A DNA stretch of 64,000 nucleotides from Silene latifolia (GCF_048544455.1 NC_133538.1:440880311-440944310), one strand, 5' to 3'; numbered from the stretch's first letter, positions 1 to 14,174 are shown. Notes: generated by a model from the letters alone, not told the origin. Numbers and translations: made by a program.

Positions 1-673
1 ACACATACCTGATCAAAAAGAGATGGATACCGCTCCTTCATAGCCTCTTCCGCCTCCCAAGTTGCTTCCTCAACCTCATGATTAGACCATAAAACCTTGA
101 ACAACACCAATTCCCTGAACCTAGTTTTGCAAATCTTGCGATCAAGAATCTGTTTTGGCACCTCAAGATAAGACAAGGATTCATCCAACTCGATGTTCTC
201 CACCTCGAACATATGGGAAGGATCACTTACATACTTCCATAACTGAGACACATGGAAAACAGTATGTACACGATCCAAAACTGGTGGTAAAGCTAACAGG
301 TAAGCAACCTCTCCCACACGACCAAAAATCTCATACGGTCCAATGAACTTTTGACTTAGCTTCCCTTTCTTACCGAACCTCATAACTCCACGCATAGGTG
401 ATACTTTCAGAAGAACCTTATCCCCAACTTGAAACTCGATGTCCCGACGGTGTAAATCCGCATAGCACTTTTGTCGATCCTGGGCCGCTTTCATCTTTTG
501 CCGAATCACTTTCACTTGGTCTATCATCTCATGTACCATCTGTGGTCCTAAAATCACTGCCTCAGCTCTATCATCCCAGCAAATCGAACTCCTTCACCTC
601 CTCCCATACAAAGCCTTAAACGGTGCCATCCTAATACTCATATGGTAGCTGCTGTTGTAAGAAAACTCGATCA
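1..673 (-). pseudogene. Array unit 1: chromovirus integrase C-terminal part, cut by the window edge
   Basis: Minus-strand remnant of the integrase C-terminal domain (GPQMVHEMIDQVKVIRQ region) and the chromodomain-like tail (EEATWEAEEAMKERYPSLF). It starts right after the CACTA insertion site. It differs from other units by several point changes, for example near 239, 227 and 270. No promoter or start codon of its own is visible; it is a fragment of E0 pol. Confidence 0.85.
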
Positions 674-1565
674 CACTAGTAAAAAAAATTTATTTGCGAC
701 TCCAAAACATAGGCTATTTGAGATGTTTTTGGTGTAGCAGCAAATGGAGGGGCCGCAAATAAGAAATTCATTTGAGGCGTTTAAAAAACGCAGCAAATAA
801 ATCCTCATTTGAGGCGTTTTTTCTAAAAAAACGCAGCAAATAGCATTTATTTTAAAAAAAATTTAAAAAAAAACACTTCAACTAAGCTAAAAAAAATTAA
901 TAAGATAAAATAAAATCAATCCAAACAAATGATTTATATATAAATAATCTCTAATATAATTTTATTCAATACAATCTTACATAATTTTAGTAAATATTCT
1001 AAATTCATACATTAAATATAAATAAAACCTCTACAACAGTCTAATCTCTTTTCGGCTAATAAAGTTGGTTGCCGTTTTCTCGGGGAAGGTATTGAGTTGG
1101 CTAATGTTGTTGGGCGATGTTGTGCCAATTTTCTTTTGCCTAACTCCATCACCTGAAATGTTTGGAGGACAAATTTTCAACAACTAGCACAAATTTAACT
1201 TAACATGATTACCCCAATCCAAACTTTAAAAGCTAAAAGCCTGACATTATCCAAAAACTTGTATGAAGTTATTACGAATCAAAATTAAGCAACCAAACTA
1301 AAAGATAAACTTGACAAACTAAACTAGAAGGCCAAAGACGAAAGCTAACTTAATGGCTAAGAGGTCAAGACAAAATTAGTAACTTTATCATATTAGGCAA
1401 AACAACATGTGTAACTTTAGTAGCCCCTTCAACATTAACCTTATTCAAACAATTAAATTCTTAAGTACCTCTCTATCCAACTATGGAGTGCATACGTAGT
1501 GCTGGCAACCACAATAATGTTAGTACAAATAGAAAAAATGGTAACTAGAATTATTTATCTTCATC

Positions 1566-2248
1566 CCCGTAACCACACATACATCGATCAAAAAGAGATG
1601 GATACCGCTCCTTCATTGCCTCTTCCGCCTCCCAAGTTGCTTCCTCAACCTCATGATTAGACCATAAAACCTTGAACAACACCAATTCCCTGAACCTAGT
1701 TTTGCAAATCTTGCGATCAAGAATCTGTTTTGGCACCTCAAGATAAGACAAGGATTCATCCAACTCGATGTTCTCCACCTCGAACACATGGGAAGGATCA
1801 CTTACATACTTCCGTAACTGAGACACATGGAAAACATTATGTACACGATCCAAAACTGGTGGTAAAGCTAACAGGTAAGCAACCTCTCCCACACGACCAA
1901 AAATCTCATACGGTCCAATGAACTTTTGACTTAGCTTCCCTTTCTTACCGAACCTCATAACTCCACGCATAGGTGATACTTTCAGAAGAACCTTATCCCC
2001 AACTTGAAACTCGATGTCCCGACGATGTAAATCCGCATAGCACTTTTGTCGATCCTGGGCCGCTTTCATCTTTTGCCGAATCACTTTCACTTGGTCTATC
2101 ATCTCATGTACCATCTGTGGTCCTAAAATCACTGCCTCAGCTCTATCATCCCAGAAAATCGAACTCCTTCACCTCCTCCCATACAAAGCCTTAAACGGTG
2201 CCATCCTAATACTCATATGGTAGCTGCTGTTGTAAGAAAACTCGATCA
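1566..2248 (-). pseudogene. Array unit 2: integrase C-terminal fragment (193-codon frame)
   Basis: The open stretch 1551-2132 (minus) covers the integrase C-terminal domain and chromodomain-like tail. A small indel near 1581 shifts the last residues after SLFD. The change replaces the usual acctgatca by acatcgatca, one of several CTG-site differences discussed in the findings. The stop TGA upstream, in the YGRR-C context, is common to all units, so it was already present in the founder. Confidence 0.85.
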
Positions 2249-3142
2249 CACTAGTAAAAAAAATTATTTGCGACTCCAAAAAAAAAAGGCTATTTGAGGC
2301 GTTTTTGGTGTAGCAGCAAATGGAGGGGCCGCAAATAAGAAATTCATTTGAGGCGTTTAAAAAACGCAGCAAATAAATCCTCATTTGAGGCGTTTTTTCT
2401 AAAAAAAACGCAGCAAATAGCATTTATTTTAAAAAAAAAATTAAAAAATAAAACACTTAAACTAAGCTAAAAAAATTAATAAGATAAAATAAAATCAATC
2501 CAAACAAATGATTTATATATAAATAATCTCTAATATAATTTTATACAATACAATCTTACATAATTTTAGTAAATATTCTAAATTCATACATTAAATATAA
2601 ATAAAACCTCTACAACATCTAATCTCTTTTCGGCTAATAAAGTTGGTCCGTTTTTCTCGGGGAAGGTATTGAGTTGGCTAATGTTGTTGGGCGATGTTGT
2701 GCCAATTTTCTTTTGCCTAACTCCATCACCTCAAATGTTTGGAGGACAAATTTTCAACAACTAGCACAAATTTAACTTAACATGATTACCCCAATCCAAA
2801 CTTTAAAAGCTAAAAGCCTGACATTATCCAAAAACTTGTATGAAGTTATTACGAATCAAAATTAAGCAACCAAACTAAAAGATAAACTTGACAAACTAAA
2901 CTAGAAGGCCAAAGATGAAAGCTAACTTAATGGCTAAGAGGTCAAGACAAAATTAGTAACTTTATCATATTAGGCAAAACAACATGTGTAACTTTAGTAG
3001 CCCCTTCAACATTAACCTTATTCAAACAATTAAACTCTTAAGTACCTCTCTATCCAACTATGGAGTGCATACGTAGTGCTGGCAACCACAATAATGTTAG
3101 TACAAATAGAAAAAATGGTAACTAGAATTATTTATCTTCATC

Positions 3143-3824
3143 CCCGTAACCACACATACCTGATCAAAAAGAGATGGATACCGCTCCTTCATTGCCTCTT
3201 CCGCCTCCCAAGTTGCTTCCTCAACCTCATGATTAGACCATAAAACCTTGAACAACACCAATTCCCTGAACCTAGTTTTGCAAATCTTGCGATCAAGAAT
3301 CTGTTTTGGCACCTCAAGATAAGACAAGGATTCATCCAACTCGATGTTCTCCACCTCGAACACATGGGAAGGATCACTTACATACTTCCGTAACTGAGAC
3401 ACATGGAAAACATTATGTACACGATCCAAAACTGGTGGTAAAGCTAACAGGTAAGCAACCTCTCCCACACGACCAAAAATCTCATACGGTCCAATGAAAT
3501 TTTGACTTAGCTTCCTTTTCTTACCGAACCTCATAACTCCACGCATAGGTGATACTTTCAGAAGAACCTTATCCCCAACTTGAAACTCGATGTCCCGACG
3601 GTGTAAATCCGCATAGCACTTTTGTCGATCCTGGGCCGCTTTCATCTTTTGCCGAATCACTTTCACTTGGTCTATCATCTCATGTACCATCTGTGGTCCT
3701 AAAATCACTGCCTCAGCTCTATCATCCCAGCAAATCGAACTCCTTCACCTCTTCTCATACAAAGCCTTAAACGGTGCCGTCCTAATACTCATATGGTAGC
3801 TGCTGTTGTAAGAAAACTCGATCA
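3143..3824 (-). pseudogene. Array unit 3: integrase C-terminal fragment (203-codon frame)
   Basis: Open frame 3097-3708 on the minus strand. Unit-specific changes are GKKRK in place of GKKGK and Asn in place of Lys in the QKFIG motif. The frame runs past the chromovirus segment into the CACTA end of unit 2, so its last ~15 residues are not retroviral. Confidence 0.85.
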
Positions 3825-4720
3825 CACTAGTAAAAAAAAATTATTTGCGACTCCAAAAAATAGGCTATTTGAGACGTTTTTGGTGTAGCAGCAAATGGAG
3901 GGGCCGCAAATAAGAAATTCATTTGAGGCGTTTAAAAAACGCAGCAAATAAATCCTCATTTGAGGCGTTTTTTTCTAAAAAAACGCAGCAAATAGCATTT
4001 ATTTTAAAAAAAAAATTAAAAAATAAAACACTTAAACTAAGCTAAAAAAATTAATAAGATAAAATAAAATCAATCCAAACAAATGATTTATATATAAATA
4101 ATCTCTAATATAATTTTATACAATACAATCTTACATAATTTTAGTAAATATTCTAAATTCATACATTAAATATAAATAAAACCTCTACAACAGTCTAATC
4201 TCTTTTCGGCTAATAAAGTTGGCTGCCGTTTTTCTCAGGGAAGGTATTGAGTTGGCTAATGTTGTTGGCTGATGTTGTGCCAATTTTCTTTTGCCTAACT
4301 CCATCACCTCAAATGTTTGGAGGACAAATTTTCAACAACTAGCACAAATTTAACTTAACATGATTACCCCAATCCAAACTTTAAAAGCTAAAAGCCTGAC
4401 ATTATCCAAAAACTTGTATGAAGTTATTACGAATCAAAATTAAGCAACCAAACTAAAAGATAAACTTGACAAACTAAACTAGAAGGCCAAAGATGAAAGC
4501 TAACTTAATGGCTAAGAGGTCAAGACAAAATTAGTAACTTTATCATATTAGGCAAAACAACATGTGTAACTTTAGTAGCCCCTTCAACATTAACCTTATT
4601 CAAACAATTAAACTCTTAAGTACCTCTCTATCCAACTATGGAGTGCATACGTAGTGCTGGCAACCACAATAATGTTAGTACAAATAGAAAAAATGGTAAC
4701 TAGAATTATTTATCTTCATC

Positions 4721-5402
4721 CCCGTAACCACACATACCTGATCAAAAAGAGATGGATACCGCTCCTTCATTGCCTCTTCCGCCTCCCAAGTTGCTTCCTC
4801 AACCTCATGATTAGACCATAAAACCTTGAACAACACCAATTCCCTGAACCTAGTTTTGCAAATCTTGCGATCAAGAATCTGTTTTGGCACCTCAAGATAA
4901 GACAAGGATTCATCCAACTCGATGTTCTCCACCTCGAACACATGGGAAGGATCACTTACATACTTCCGTAACTGAGACACATGGAAAACATTATGTACAC
5001 GATCCAAAACTGGTGGTAAAGCTAACAGGTAAGCAACCTCTCCCACACGACCAAAAATCTCATACGGTCCAATGAACTTTTGACTTAGCTTCCCTTTCTT
5101 ACCGAACCTCATAACTCCACGCATAGGTGATACTTTCAGAAGAACCTTATCCCCAACTTGAAACTCGATGTCCCGACGATGTAAATCCGCATAGCACTTT
5201 TGTCGATCCTGGGCCGCTTTCATCTTTTGCCGAATCACTTTCACTTGGTCTATCATCTCATGTACCATCTGGGGTCCTAAAATCACTGCCTCAGCTCTAT
5301 CATCCCAGCAAATCGAACTCCTTCACCTCCTCCCATACAAAGCCTTAAACGGTGCCATCCTAATACTCATATGGTAGCTGCTGTTGTAAGAAAACTCGAT
5401 CA
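4721..5402 (-). pseudogene. Array unit 4: integrase C-terminal fragment (203-codon frame)
   Basis: Open frame 4675-5286 on the minus strand, matching the array consensus. The CACTA half of this unit has local differences at 5463-5475, 5517-5525 and 5765-5775, all at CAG-type sites. Those are candidates for sequencing error rather than real divergence. Confidence 0.85.
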
Positions 5403-6298
5403 CACTAGTAAAAAAAATTATTTGCGACTCCAAAAAATAGGCTATTTGAGGCGTTTTTTGGTGTAGCAAAGAAATGGAGGGGCCGCAAATAAGAAATTCA
5501 TTTGAGGCGTTTAAAAACGCAGACAAATAAATCCTCATTTGAGGCGTTTTTTCTAAAAAAACGCAGCAAATAGCATTTATTTTAAAAAAAAATTAAAAAA
5601 TAAAACACTTAAACTAAGCTAAAAAAATTAATAAGATAAAATAAAATCAATCCAAACAAATGATTTATATATAAATAATCTCTAATATAATTTTATACAA
5701 TACAATCTTACATAATTTTAGTAAATATTCTAAATTCATACATTAAATATAAATAAAACCTCTACAACAATAGTCTAATCTCTTTTAGGCTAATAAAGTT
5801 GGTTGCCGTTTTTCTCGGGAAGGTATTGAGTTGGCTAATGTTGTTGGGCGATGTTGTGCCAATTTTCTTTTGCCTAACTCCATCACCTCAAATGTTTGGA
5901 GGACAAATTTTCAACAACTAGCACAAATTTAACTTAACATGATTACCCCAATCCAAACTTTAAAAGCTAAAAGCCTGACATTATCCAAAAACTTGTATGA
6001 AGTTATTACGAATCAAAATTAAGCAACCAAACTAAAAGATAAACTTGACAAACTAAATTAGAAGGCCAGCATGAAAGCTAACTTAATGGCTAAGAGGTCA
6101 AGACAAAATTAGTAACTTTATCATATTAGGCAAAACAACATTTGTAACTTTAGTAGCCCCTTCAACATTAACCTTATTCAAACAATTAAACTCTTAAGTA
6201 CCTCTCTATCCAACAATGGAGTGCATACGTAGTGCTGGCAACCACAATAATGTTAGTACAAATAGAAAAAATGGTAACTAGAATTATTTATCTTCATC

Positions 6299-6980
6299 CC
6301 CGTAACCACACATACCTGATCAAAAAGAGATGGATACCGCTCCTTCATTGCCTCTTCTGCCTCCCAAGTTGCTTCCTCAACCTCATGATTAGACCATAAA
6401 ACCTTGAACAACACCAATTCCCTGAACCTAGTTTTGCAAATCTTGCGATCAAGAATCTGTTTTGGCACCTCAAGATAAGACAAGGATTCATCCAACTCGA
6501 TGTTCTCCACCTCGAACACATGGGAAGGATCACTTACATACTTCCGTAACTGAGACACATGGAAAACATTATGTACACTATCCAAAACTGGTGGTAAAGC
6601 TAACAGGTAAGCAACCTCTCCCACACGACCAAAAATCTCATACGGTCCAATGAAATTTTGACTCAGCTTCCCTTTCTTACCGAACCTCATAACTCCACGC
6701 ATAGGTGATACTTTCAGAAGAACCTTATCCCCAACTTGAAACTCGATGTCCCGACGGTGTAAATCCGCATAGCACTTTTGTCGATCCTGGGCCGCTTTCA
6801 TCTTTTGCCGAATCACTTTCACTTGGTCTATCATCTCATGTACCATCTGTGGTCCTAAAATCACTGCCTCAGCTCTATCATCCCAGCAAATCGAACTCCT
6901 TCACCTCCTCTCATGCAAAGCCTTAAACGGGGCCGTCCTAATACTCATATGGTAGCTGCTGTTGTAAGAAAACTCGATCA
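6299..6980 (-). pseudogene. Array unit 5: integrase C-terminal fragment (203-codon frame)
   Basis: Open frame 6253-6864 on the minus strand. It shares with unit 3 the Asn variant in QKFIG and the gccgtcctaat variant upstream of the frame, and has its own Arg-to-Ser change in LDRVHN. The sharing with unit 3 but not units 2, 4 or 6 is part of the two-unit periodicity described in the findings. Confidence 0.85.
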
Positions 6981-7871
6981 CACTAGTAAAAAAAAATTAT
7001 TTGCGACTCCAAAAAATAGGCTATTTGAGACGTTTTTGGTGTAGCAGCAAATGGAGGGGCCGCAAATAAGAAATTCATTTGAGGCGTTTAAAAAACGCAG
7101 CAAATAAATCCTCATTTGAGGCGTTTTTTCTAAAAAAACGCAGCAAATAGCATTTATTTTAAAAAAAAATTAAAAAAAACACTTAAACTAAGCTAAAAAA
7201 AATTAATAAGATAAAATAAAATCAATCCAAACAAATGATTTATATATAAATAATCTCTAATATAATTTTATTCAATACAATCTTACATAATTTTAGTAAA
7301 TATTCTAAATTCATACATTAAATATAAATAAAACCTCTACAACAGTCTAATCTCTTTTCGGCTAATAAAGTTGGCTGCCGTTTTTCTCAGGGAAGGTATT
7401 GAGTTGGCTAATGTTGTTGGCTGATGTTGTGCCAATTTTCTTTTGCCTAACTCCATCACCTCAAATGTTTGGAGGACAAATTTTCAACAACTAGCACAAA
7501 TTTAACTTAACATGATTACCCCAATCCAAACTTTAAAAGCTAAAAGCCTGACATTATCCAAAAACTTGTATGAAGTTATTACGAATCAAAATTAAGCAAC
7601 CAAACTAAAAGATAAACTTGACAAACTAAACTAGAAGGCCAGCATGAAAGCTAACTTAATGGCTAAGAGGTCAAGACAAAATTAGTAACTTTATCATATT
7701 AGGCAAAACAACATGTGTAACTTTAGTAGCCCCTTCAACATTAACCTTATTCAAACAATTAAACTCTTAAGTACCTCTCTATCCAACTATGGAGTGCATA
7801 CGTAGTGCTGGCAACCACAATAATGTTAGTACAAATAGAAAAAATGGTAACTAGAATTATTTATCTTCATC

Positions 7872-8553
7872 CCCGTAACCACACATACCTGATCAAAAAG
7901 AGATGGATACCGCTCCTTCATTGCCTCTTCCGCCTCCCAAGTTGCTTCCTCTACCTCATGATTAGACCATAAAACCTTGAACAACACCAATTCCCTGAAC
8001 CTAGTTTTGCAAATCTTGCGATCAAGAATCTGTTTTGGCACCTCAAGATAAGACAAGGATTCATCCAACTCGATGTTCTCCACCTCGAACACATGGGAAG
8101 GATCACTTACATACTTCCGTAACTGAGACACATGGAAAACATTATGTACACGATCCAAAACTGGTGGTAAAGCTAACAGGTAAGCAACCTCTCCCACACG
8201 ACCAAAAATCTCATACGGTCCAATGAACTTTTGACTTAGCTTCCCTTTCTTACCGAACCTCATAACTCCACGCATAGGTGATACTTTCAGAAGAACCTTA
8301 TCCCCAACTTGAAACTCGATGTCCCGACGATGTAAATCCGCATAGCACTTTTGTCGATCCTGGGCCGCTTTCATCTTTTGTCGAATCACTTTCACTTGGT
8401 CTATCATCTCATGTTCCATCTGTGGTCCTAAAATCACTACCTCAGCTCTATCATCCCAGCAAATCGAACTCCTTCACCTCCTCCCATACAAAGCCTTAAA
8501 CGGTGCCATCCTAATACTCATATGGTAGCTGCTGTTGTAAGAAAACTCGATCA
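7872..8553 (-). pseudogene. Array unit 6: integrase C-terminal fragment (203-codon frame)
   Basis: Open frame 7826-8437 on the minus strand. Val-to-Glu occurs in the MVHEM motif, and an Ala-to-Val-type change (actacctcagct) lies upstream. Otherwise it matches unit 4. Confidence 0.85.
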
Positions 8554-9444
8554 CACTAGTAAAAAAAATTATTTGCGACTCCAAAAAATAGGCTATTTGA
8601 GGCGTTTTTGGTGTAGCAGCAAATGGAGGGGCCGCAAATAAGAAATTCATTTGAGGCGTTTAAAAAACGCAGCAAATAAATCCTCATTTGAGGCGTTTTT
8701 TCTAAAAAAACGCAGCAAATAGCATTTATTTTAAAAAAAAATTAAAAAATAAAACACTTAAACTAAGTTAAAAAAATTAATAAGATAAAATAAAATCAAT
8801 CCAAACAAATGATTTATATATAAATAATCTCTAATATAATTTTATACAATACAATCTTACATAATTTTAGTAAATATTCTAAATTCATACATTAAATATA
8901 AATAAAACCTCTACAGCAGTCTAATCTCTTTTCGGCTAATAAAGTTGGCTGCCGTTTTTCTCAGGGAAGGTATTGAGTTGGCTAATGTTGTTGGCTGATG
9001 TTGTGCCAATTTTCTTTTGCCTAACTCCATCACCTCAAATGTTTGGAGGACAAATTTTCAACAACTAGCACAAATTTAACTTAACATGATTACCCCAATC
9101 CAAACTTTAAAAGCTAAAAGCCTGACATTATCCAAAAACTTGTATGAAGTTATTACGAATCAAAATTAAGCAACCAAACTAAAAGATAAACTTGACAAAC
9201 TAAATTAGAAGGCCAGCATGAAAGCTAACTTAATGGCTAAGAGGTCAAGACAAAATTAGTAACTTTATCATATTAGGCAAAACAACATGTGTAACTTTAG
9301 TAGCCCCTTCAACATTAACCTTATTCAAACAATTAAACTCTTAAGTACCTCTCTATCCAACATGGAGTGCATACGTAGTGCTGGCAACCACAATAATGTT
9401 AGTACAAATAGAAAAAATGGTAACTAGAATTATTTATCTTCATC

Positions 9445-10126
9445 CCCGTAACCACACATACCTGATCAAAAAGAGATGGATACCGCTCCTTCATAGCCTC
9501 TTCCGCCTCCCAAGTTGCTTCCTCAACCTCATGATTAGACCATAAAACCTTGAACAACACCAATTACCTGAACCTAGTTTTGCAAATCTTGCGATCAAGA
9601 ATCTGTTTTGGCACCTCAAGATAAGACAAGGATTCATCCAACTCGATGTTCTCCACCTCGAACACATGGGAAGGATCACTTACATACTTCCGTAACTGAG
9701 ACACATGGAAAACATTATGTACACGATCCAAAACTGGTGGTAAAGCTAACAGGTAAGCAACCTCTCCCACACGACCAAAAATCTCATACGGTCCAATGAA
9801 CTTTTGACTTAGCTTCCCTTTCTTACCGAACCTCATAACTCCACACATAGGTGATACTTTCAGAAGAACCTTATCCCCAACTTGAAACTCGATGTCCCGA
9901 CGGCGTAAATCCGCATAGCACTTTTGTCGATCCTGGGCCGCTTTCATCTTTTGCCGAATCACTTTCACTTGGTCTATCATCTCATGTACCATCTGTGGTC
10001 CTAAAATCACTGCCTCAGCTCTATCATCCCAGCAAATCGAACTCCTTCACCTCCTCCCATACAAAGCCTTAAACGGTGCCATCCTAATACTCATATGGCA
10101 GCTGCTGTTGTAAGAAAACTCGATCA
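9445..10126 (-). pseudogene. Array unit 7: integrase C-terminal fragment with premature stop
   Basis: Open frame 9564-10010 (148 codons, minus). A Glu codon has become TAA at about 9562-9564 (caattacctg instead of caattccctg), removing the chromodomain-like tail. One Arg-to-Cys change is seen in SPMRGV. It shares the cggcgtaaat variant (Arg instead of His in LHRRD) with units 8 and 9. Confidence 0.85.
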
Positions 10127-11021
10127 CACTAGTAAAAAAAATTTATTTGCGACTCCAAAAAATAGGTTATTTGAGACGTTTTTGGTGTAGCAGGAAATGG
10201 AGGGGCCGCAAATAAGAAATTCATTTGAGACGTTTAAAAAACGCAGCAAATAAATCCTCATTTGAGGCGTTTTTTCTAAAAAAAACGCAGCAAATAGCAT
10301 TTATTTTAAAAAAAAAAATTAAAAAAAAAACACTTAAACTAAGCTAAAAAAAATTAATAAGATAAAATAAAATCAATCCAAACAAATGATTTATATATAA
10401 ATAATCTCTAATATAATTTTATACAATACAATCTTACATAATTTTAGTAAATATTCTAAATTCATACATTAAATATAAATAAAACCTCTACAACAGTCTA
10501 ATCTCTTTTCGGCTAATAAAGTTGGCTCCCGTTTTTCTCATGGAAGGTATTGAGTTGGCTAATGTTGTTGGCTGATGTTGTGCCAATTTTCTTTTGCCTA
10601 ACTCCATCACCTGAAATGTTTGGAGGACAAATTTTCAACAACTAGCACAAATTTAACTTAACATGATTACCCCAATCCAAACTTTAAAAGCTAAAAGCCT
10701 GACATTATCCAAAAACTTGTATGAAGTTATTACGAATCAAAATTAAGCAACCAAACTAAAAGATAAACTTGACAAACTAAATTAGAAGGCCAGCATGAAA
10801 GCTAACTTAATGGCTAAGAGGTCAAGACAAAATTAGTAACTTTATCATATTAGGCAAAACAACATGTGTAACTTTAGTAGCCCCTTCAACATTAACCTTA
10901 TTCAAACAATTAAACTCTTAAGTACCTCTCTATCCAACATGGAGTGCATACGTAGTGCTGGCAACCACAATAATGTTAGTACAAATAGAAAAAATGGTAA
11001 CTAGAATTATTTATCTTCATC

Positions 11022-11703
11022 CCCGTAACCACACATACCTGATCAAAAAGAGATGGATACCGCTCCTTCATTGCCTCTTCCGCCTCCCAAGTTGCTTCCT
11101 CAACCTCATGATTAGACCATAAAACCTTGAACAACACCAATTCCCTGAACCTAGTTTTGCAAATCTTGCGATCAAGAATCTGTTTTGGCACCTCAAGATA
11201 AGACAAGGATTCATCCAACTCGATGTTCTCCACCTCGAACACATGGGAAGGATCACTTACATACTTCCGTAACTGAGACACATGGAAAACATTATGTACA
11301 CGATCCAAAACTGGTGGTAAAGCTAACAGGTAAGCAACCTCTCCCACACGACCAAAAATCTCATACGGTCCAATGAACTTTTGACTTAGCTTCCCTTTCT
11401 TACCGAACCTCATAACTCCACGCATAGGTGATACTTTCAGAAGAACCTTATCCCCAACTTGAAACTCGATGTCCCGACGGCGTAAATCCGCATAGCACTT
11501 TTGTCGATCCTGGGCCGCTTTCATCTTTTGCCGAATCACTTTCACTTGGTCTATCATCTCATGTACCATCTGTGGTCCTAAAATCACTGCCTCAGCTCTA
11601 TCATCCCAGCAAATCGAACTCCTTCACCTCCTCCCATACAAAGCCTTAAACGGTGCCATCCTAATACTCATATGGCAGCTGCTGTTGTAAGAAAACTCGA
11701 TCA
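11022..11703 (-). pseudogene. Array unit 8: integrase C-terminal fragment (203-codon frame)
   Basis: Open frame 10976-11587 on the minus strand, nearly identical to unit 7 but without the premature stop. From about 12070, in its CACTA half, a dense run of small differences begins at CTG/CAG/CCG sites and continues through unit 9. Confidence 0.85.
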
Positions 11704-12596
11704 CACTAGTAAAAAAAATTTATTTGCGACTCCAAAAAATAGGTTATCTGAGACGTTTTTGGTGTAGCAGGAAATGGAGGGGCCGCAAATAAGAAATTCA
11801 TTTGAGACGTTTAAAAAACGCAGCAAATAAATCCTCATTTGAGGCGTTTTTTCTAAAAAAAACGCAGCAAATAGCATTTATTTTTAAAAAAAAAATTAAA
11901 AAAAAAAAACACTTAAACTAAGCTAAAAAAAATTAATAAGATAAAATAAAATCAATCCAAACAAATGATTTATATATAAATAATCTCTAATATAATTTTA
12001 TACAATACAATCTTACATAATTTTAGTAAATATTCTAAATTCATACATTAAATATAAATAAAACCTCTACAACGAGTCTAATCTCTTTTATAATAAAGTT
12101 GGTGCCGTTTTTCTCATGGAAGGTATTGAGTTGGCTAATGTTGTTGGTGATGTTGTGCCAATTTTCTTTGCCTAACTCCATCACCCCGAAATGTTTGGAG
12201 GACAAATTTTCAACAACTAGCACAAATTTAACTTAACATGATTACCCCAATCCAAACTTTAAAAGCTAAAAGCCCGACATTATCCAAAAACTTGTATGAA
12301 GTTATTACGAATCAAAATTAAGCAACCAAACTAAAAGATAAACTTGACAAACTAAATTAGAAGGCCAGCATGAAAGCTAACTTAATGGCTAAGAGGTCAA
12401 GACAAAATTAGTAACTTTATCATATTAGGCAAAACAACATGTGTAACTTTAGTAGCCCCTTCAACATTAACCTTATTCAAACAATTAAACTCTTAAGTAC
12501 CTCTCTATCCAACATGGAGTGCATACGTAGTGCTGGCAACCACAATAATGTTAGTACAAATAGAAAAAATGGTAACTAGAATTATTTATCTTCATC

Positions 12597-13280
12597 CCAG
12601 TAACCACACATACCGATCAAAAGAGATGGATACCGCTCCTTCATTGCCTCTTCCGCCTCCCAAGTTGCTTCCTCAACCTCATGATTAGACCATAAAACCT
12701 TGAACAACACCAATTCCCTGAACCTAGTTTTGCAAATCTTGCGATCAAGAATCTGTTTTGGCACCTCAAGATAAGACAAGGATTCATCCAACTCGATGTT
12801 CTCCACCTCGAACACATGGGAAGGATCACTTACATACTTCCGTAACTGAGACACATGGAAAACATTATGTACACGATCCAAAACTGGTGGTAAAGCTAAC
12901 AGGTAAGCAACCTCTCCCACACGACCAAAAATCTCATACGGTCCAATGAACTTTTGACTTAGCTTCCCTTTCTTACCGAACCTCATAACTCCACGCATAG
13001 GTGATACTTTCAGAAGAACCTTATCCCCAACTTGAAACTCGATGTCCCGACGGCGTAAATCCGCATAGCACTTTTGTCGATCCTGGGCCGCTTTCATCTT
13101 TTGCCGAATCACTTTCACTTGGTCTATCATCTCATGTACCATCTCGTGGTCCTAAAATCACCGCCTCGACTCTATCATCCCAAAGAATCGAACTCCTTCA
13201 CCTCCTCCCATACAAAGCCTTAAACGGTGCCATCCTAATACTCATATGGCAAATTTCTTTGTTGTAAGAAAACTCGATCA
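12597..13280 (-). pseudogene. Array unit 9: integrase C-terminal fragment with many small indels
   Basis: Open frame 12582-13142 (186 codons, minus). It starts late because ctgtgg reads ctcgtgg near 13145, and ends in a shifted tail because acctgatca reads accgatca near 12613. Nearly every difference from neighbouring units is at a CTG, CAG or CCG trinucleotide, so the frame breaks may be base-calling artefacts. Confidence 0.8.
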
Positions 13281-14174
13281 CACTAGTAAAAAAATTTATT
13301 TGCGACTCCAAAAATAGGTTATCCGAGACGTTTTGGTGTAGCGAGGAAATGGAGGGGCCGCAAATAAGAAATTCATTTGAGACGTTTAAAAACGCAAAGA
13401 AATAAATCCTCATTTGAGGCGTTTTTCTAAAAAAAAAACGCAAAAATAGCATTTATTTTTAAAAAAAAAAATAAAAAAAAAAAACACTTAAACTAAGCTA
13501 AAAAAAATTAATAAGATAAAATAAAATCAATCCAAACAAATGATTTATATATAAATAATCTCTAATATAATTTTATACAATACAATCTTACATAATTTTA
13601 GTAAATATTCTAAATTCATACATTAAATATAAATAAAACCTCTACAACAGTCTAATCTCTTTTAGGCTAATAAAGTTGGTCAGTTTTTCTCATGGAAGGT
13701 ATTGAGTTGGCTAATGTTGTTGGCTGATGTTGTGCCAATTTTCTTTTGCCTAACTCCATCACCTGAAATGTTTGGAGGACAAATTTTCAACAACTAGCAC
13801 AAATTTAACTTAACATGATTACCCCAATCCAAACTTTAAAAGCTAAAAGCCTGACATTATCCAAAAACTTGTATGAAGTTATTACGAATCAAAATTAAGC
13901 AACCAAACTAAAAGATAAACTTGACAAACTAAATTAGAAGGCCAAAGATGAAAGCTAACTTAATGGCTAAGAGGTCAAGACAAAATTAGTAACTTTATCA
14001 TATTAGGCAAAACAACATGTGTAACTTTAGTAGCCCCTTCAACATTAACCTTATTCAAACAATTAAACTCTTAAGTACCTCTCTATCCAACATGGAGTGC
14101 ATACGTAGTGCTGGCAACCACAATAATGTTAGTACAAATAGAAAAAATGGTAACTAGAATTATTTATCTTCATC

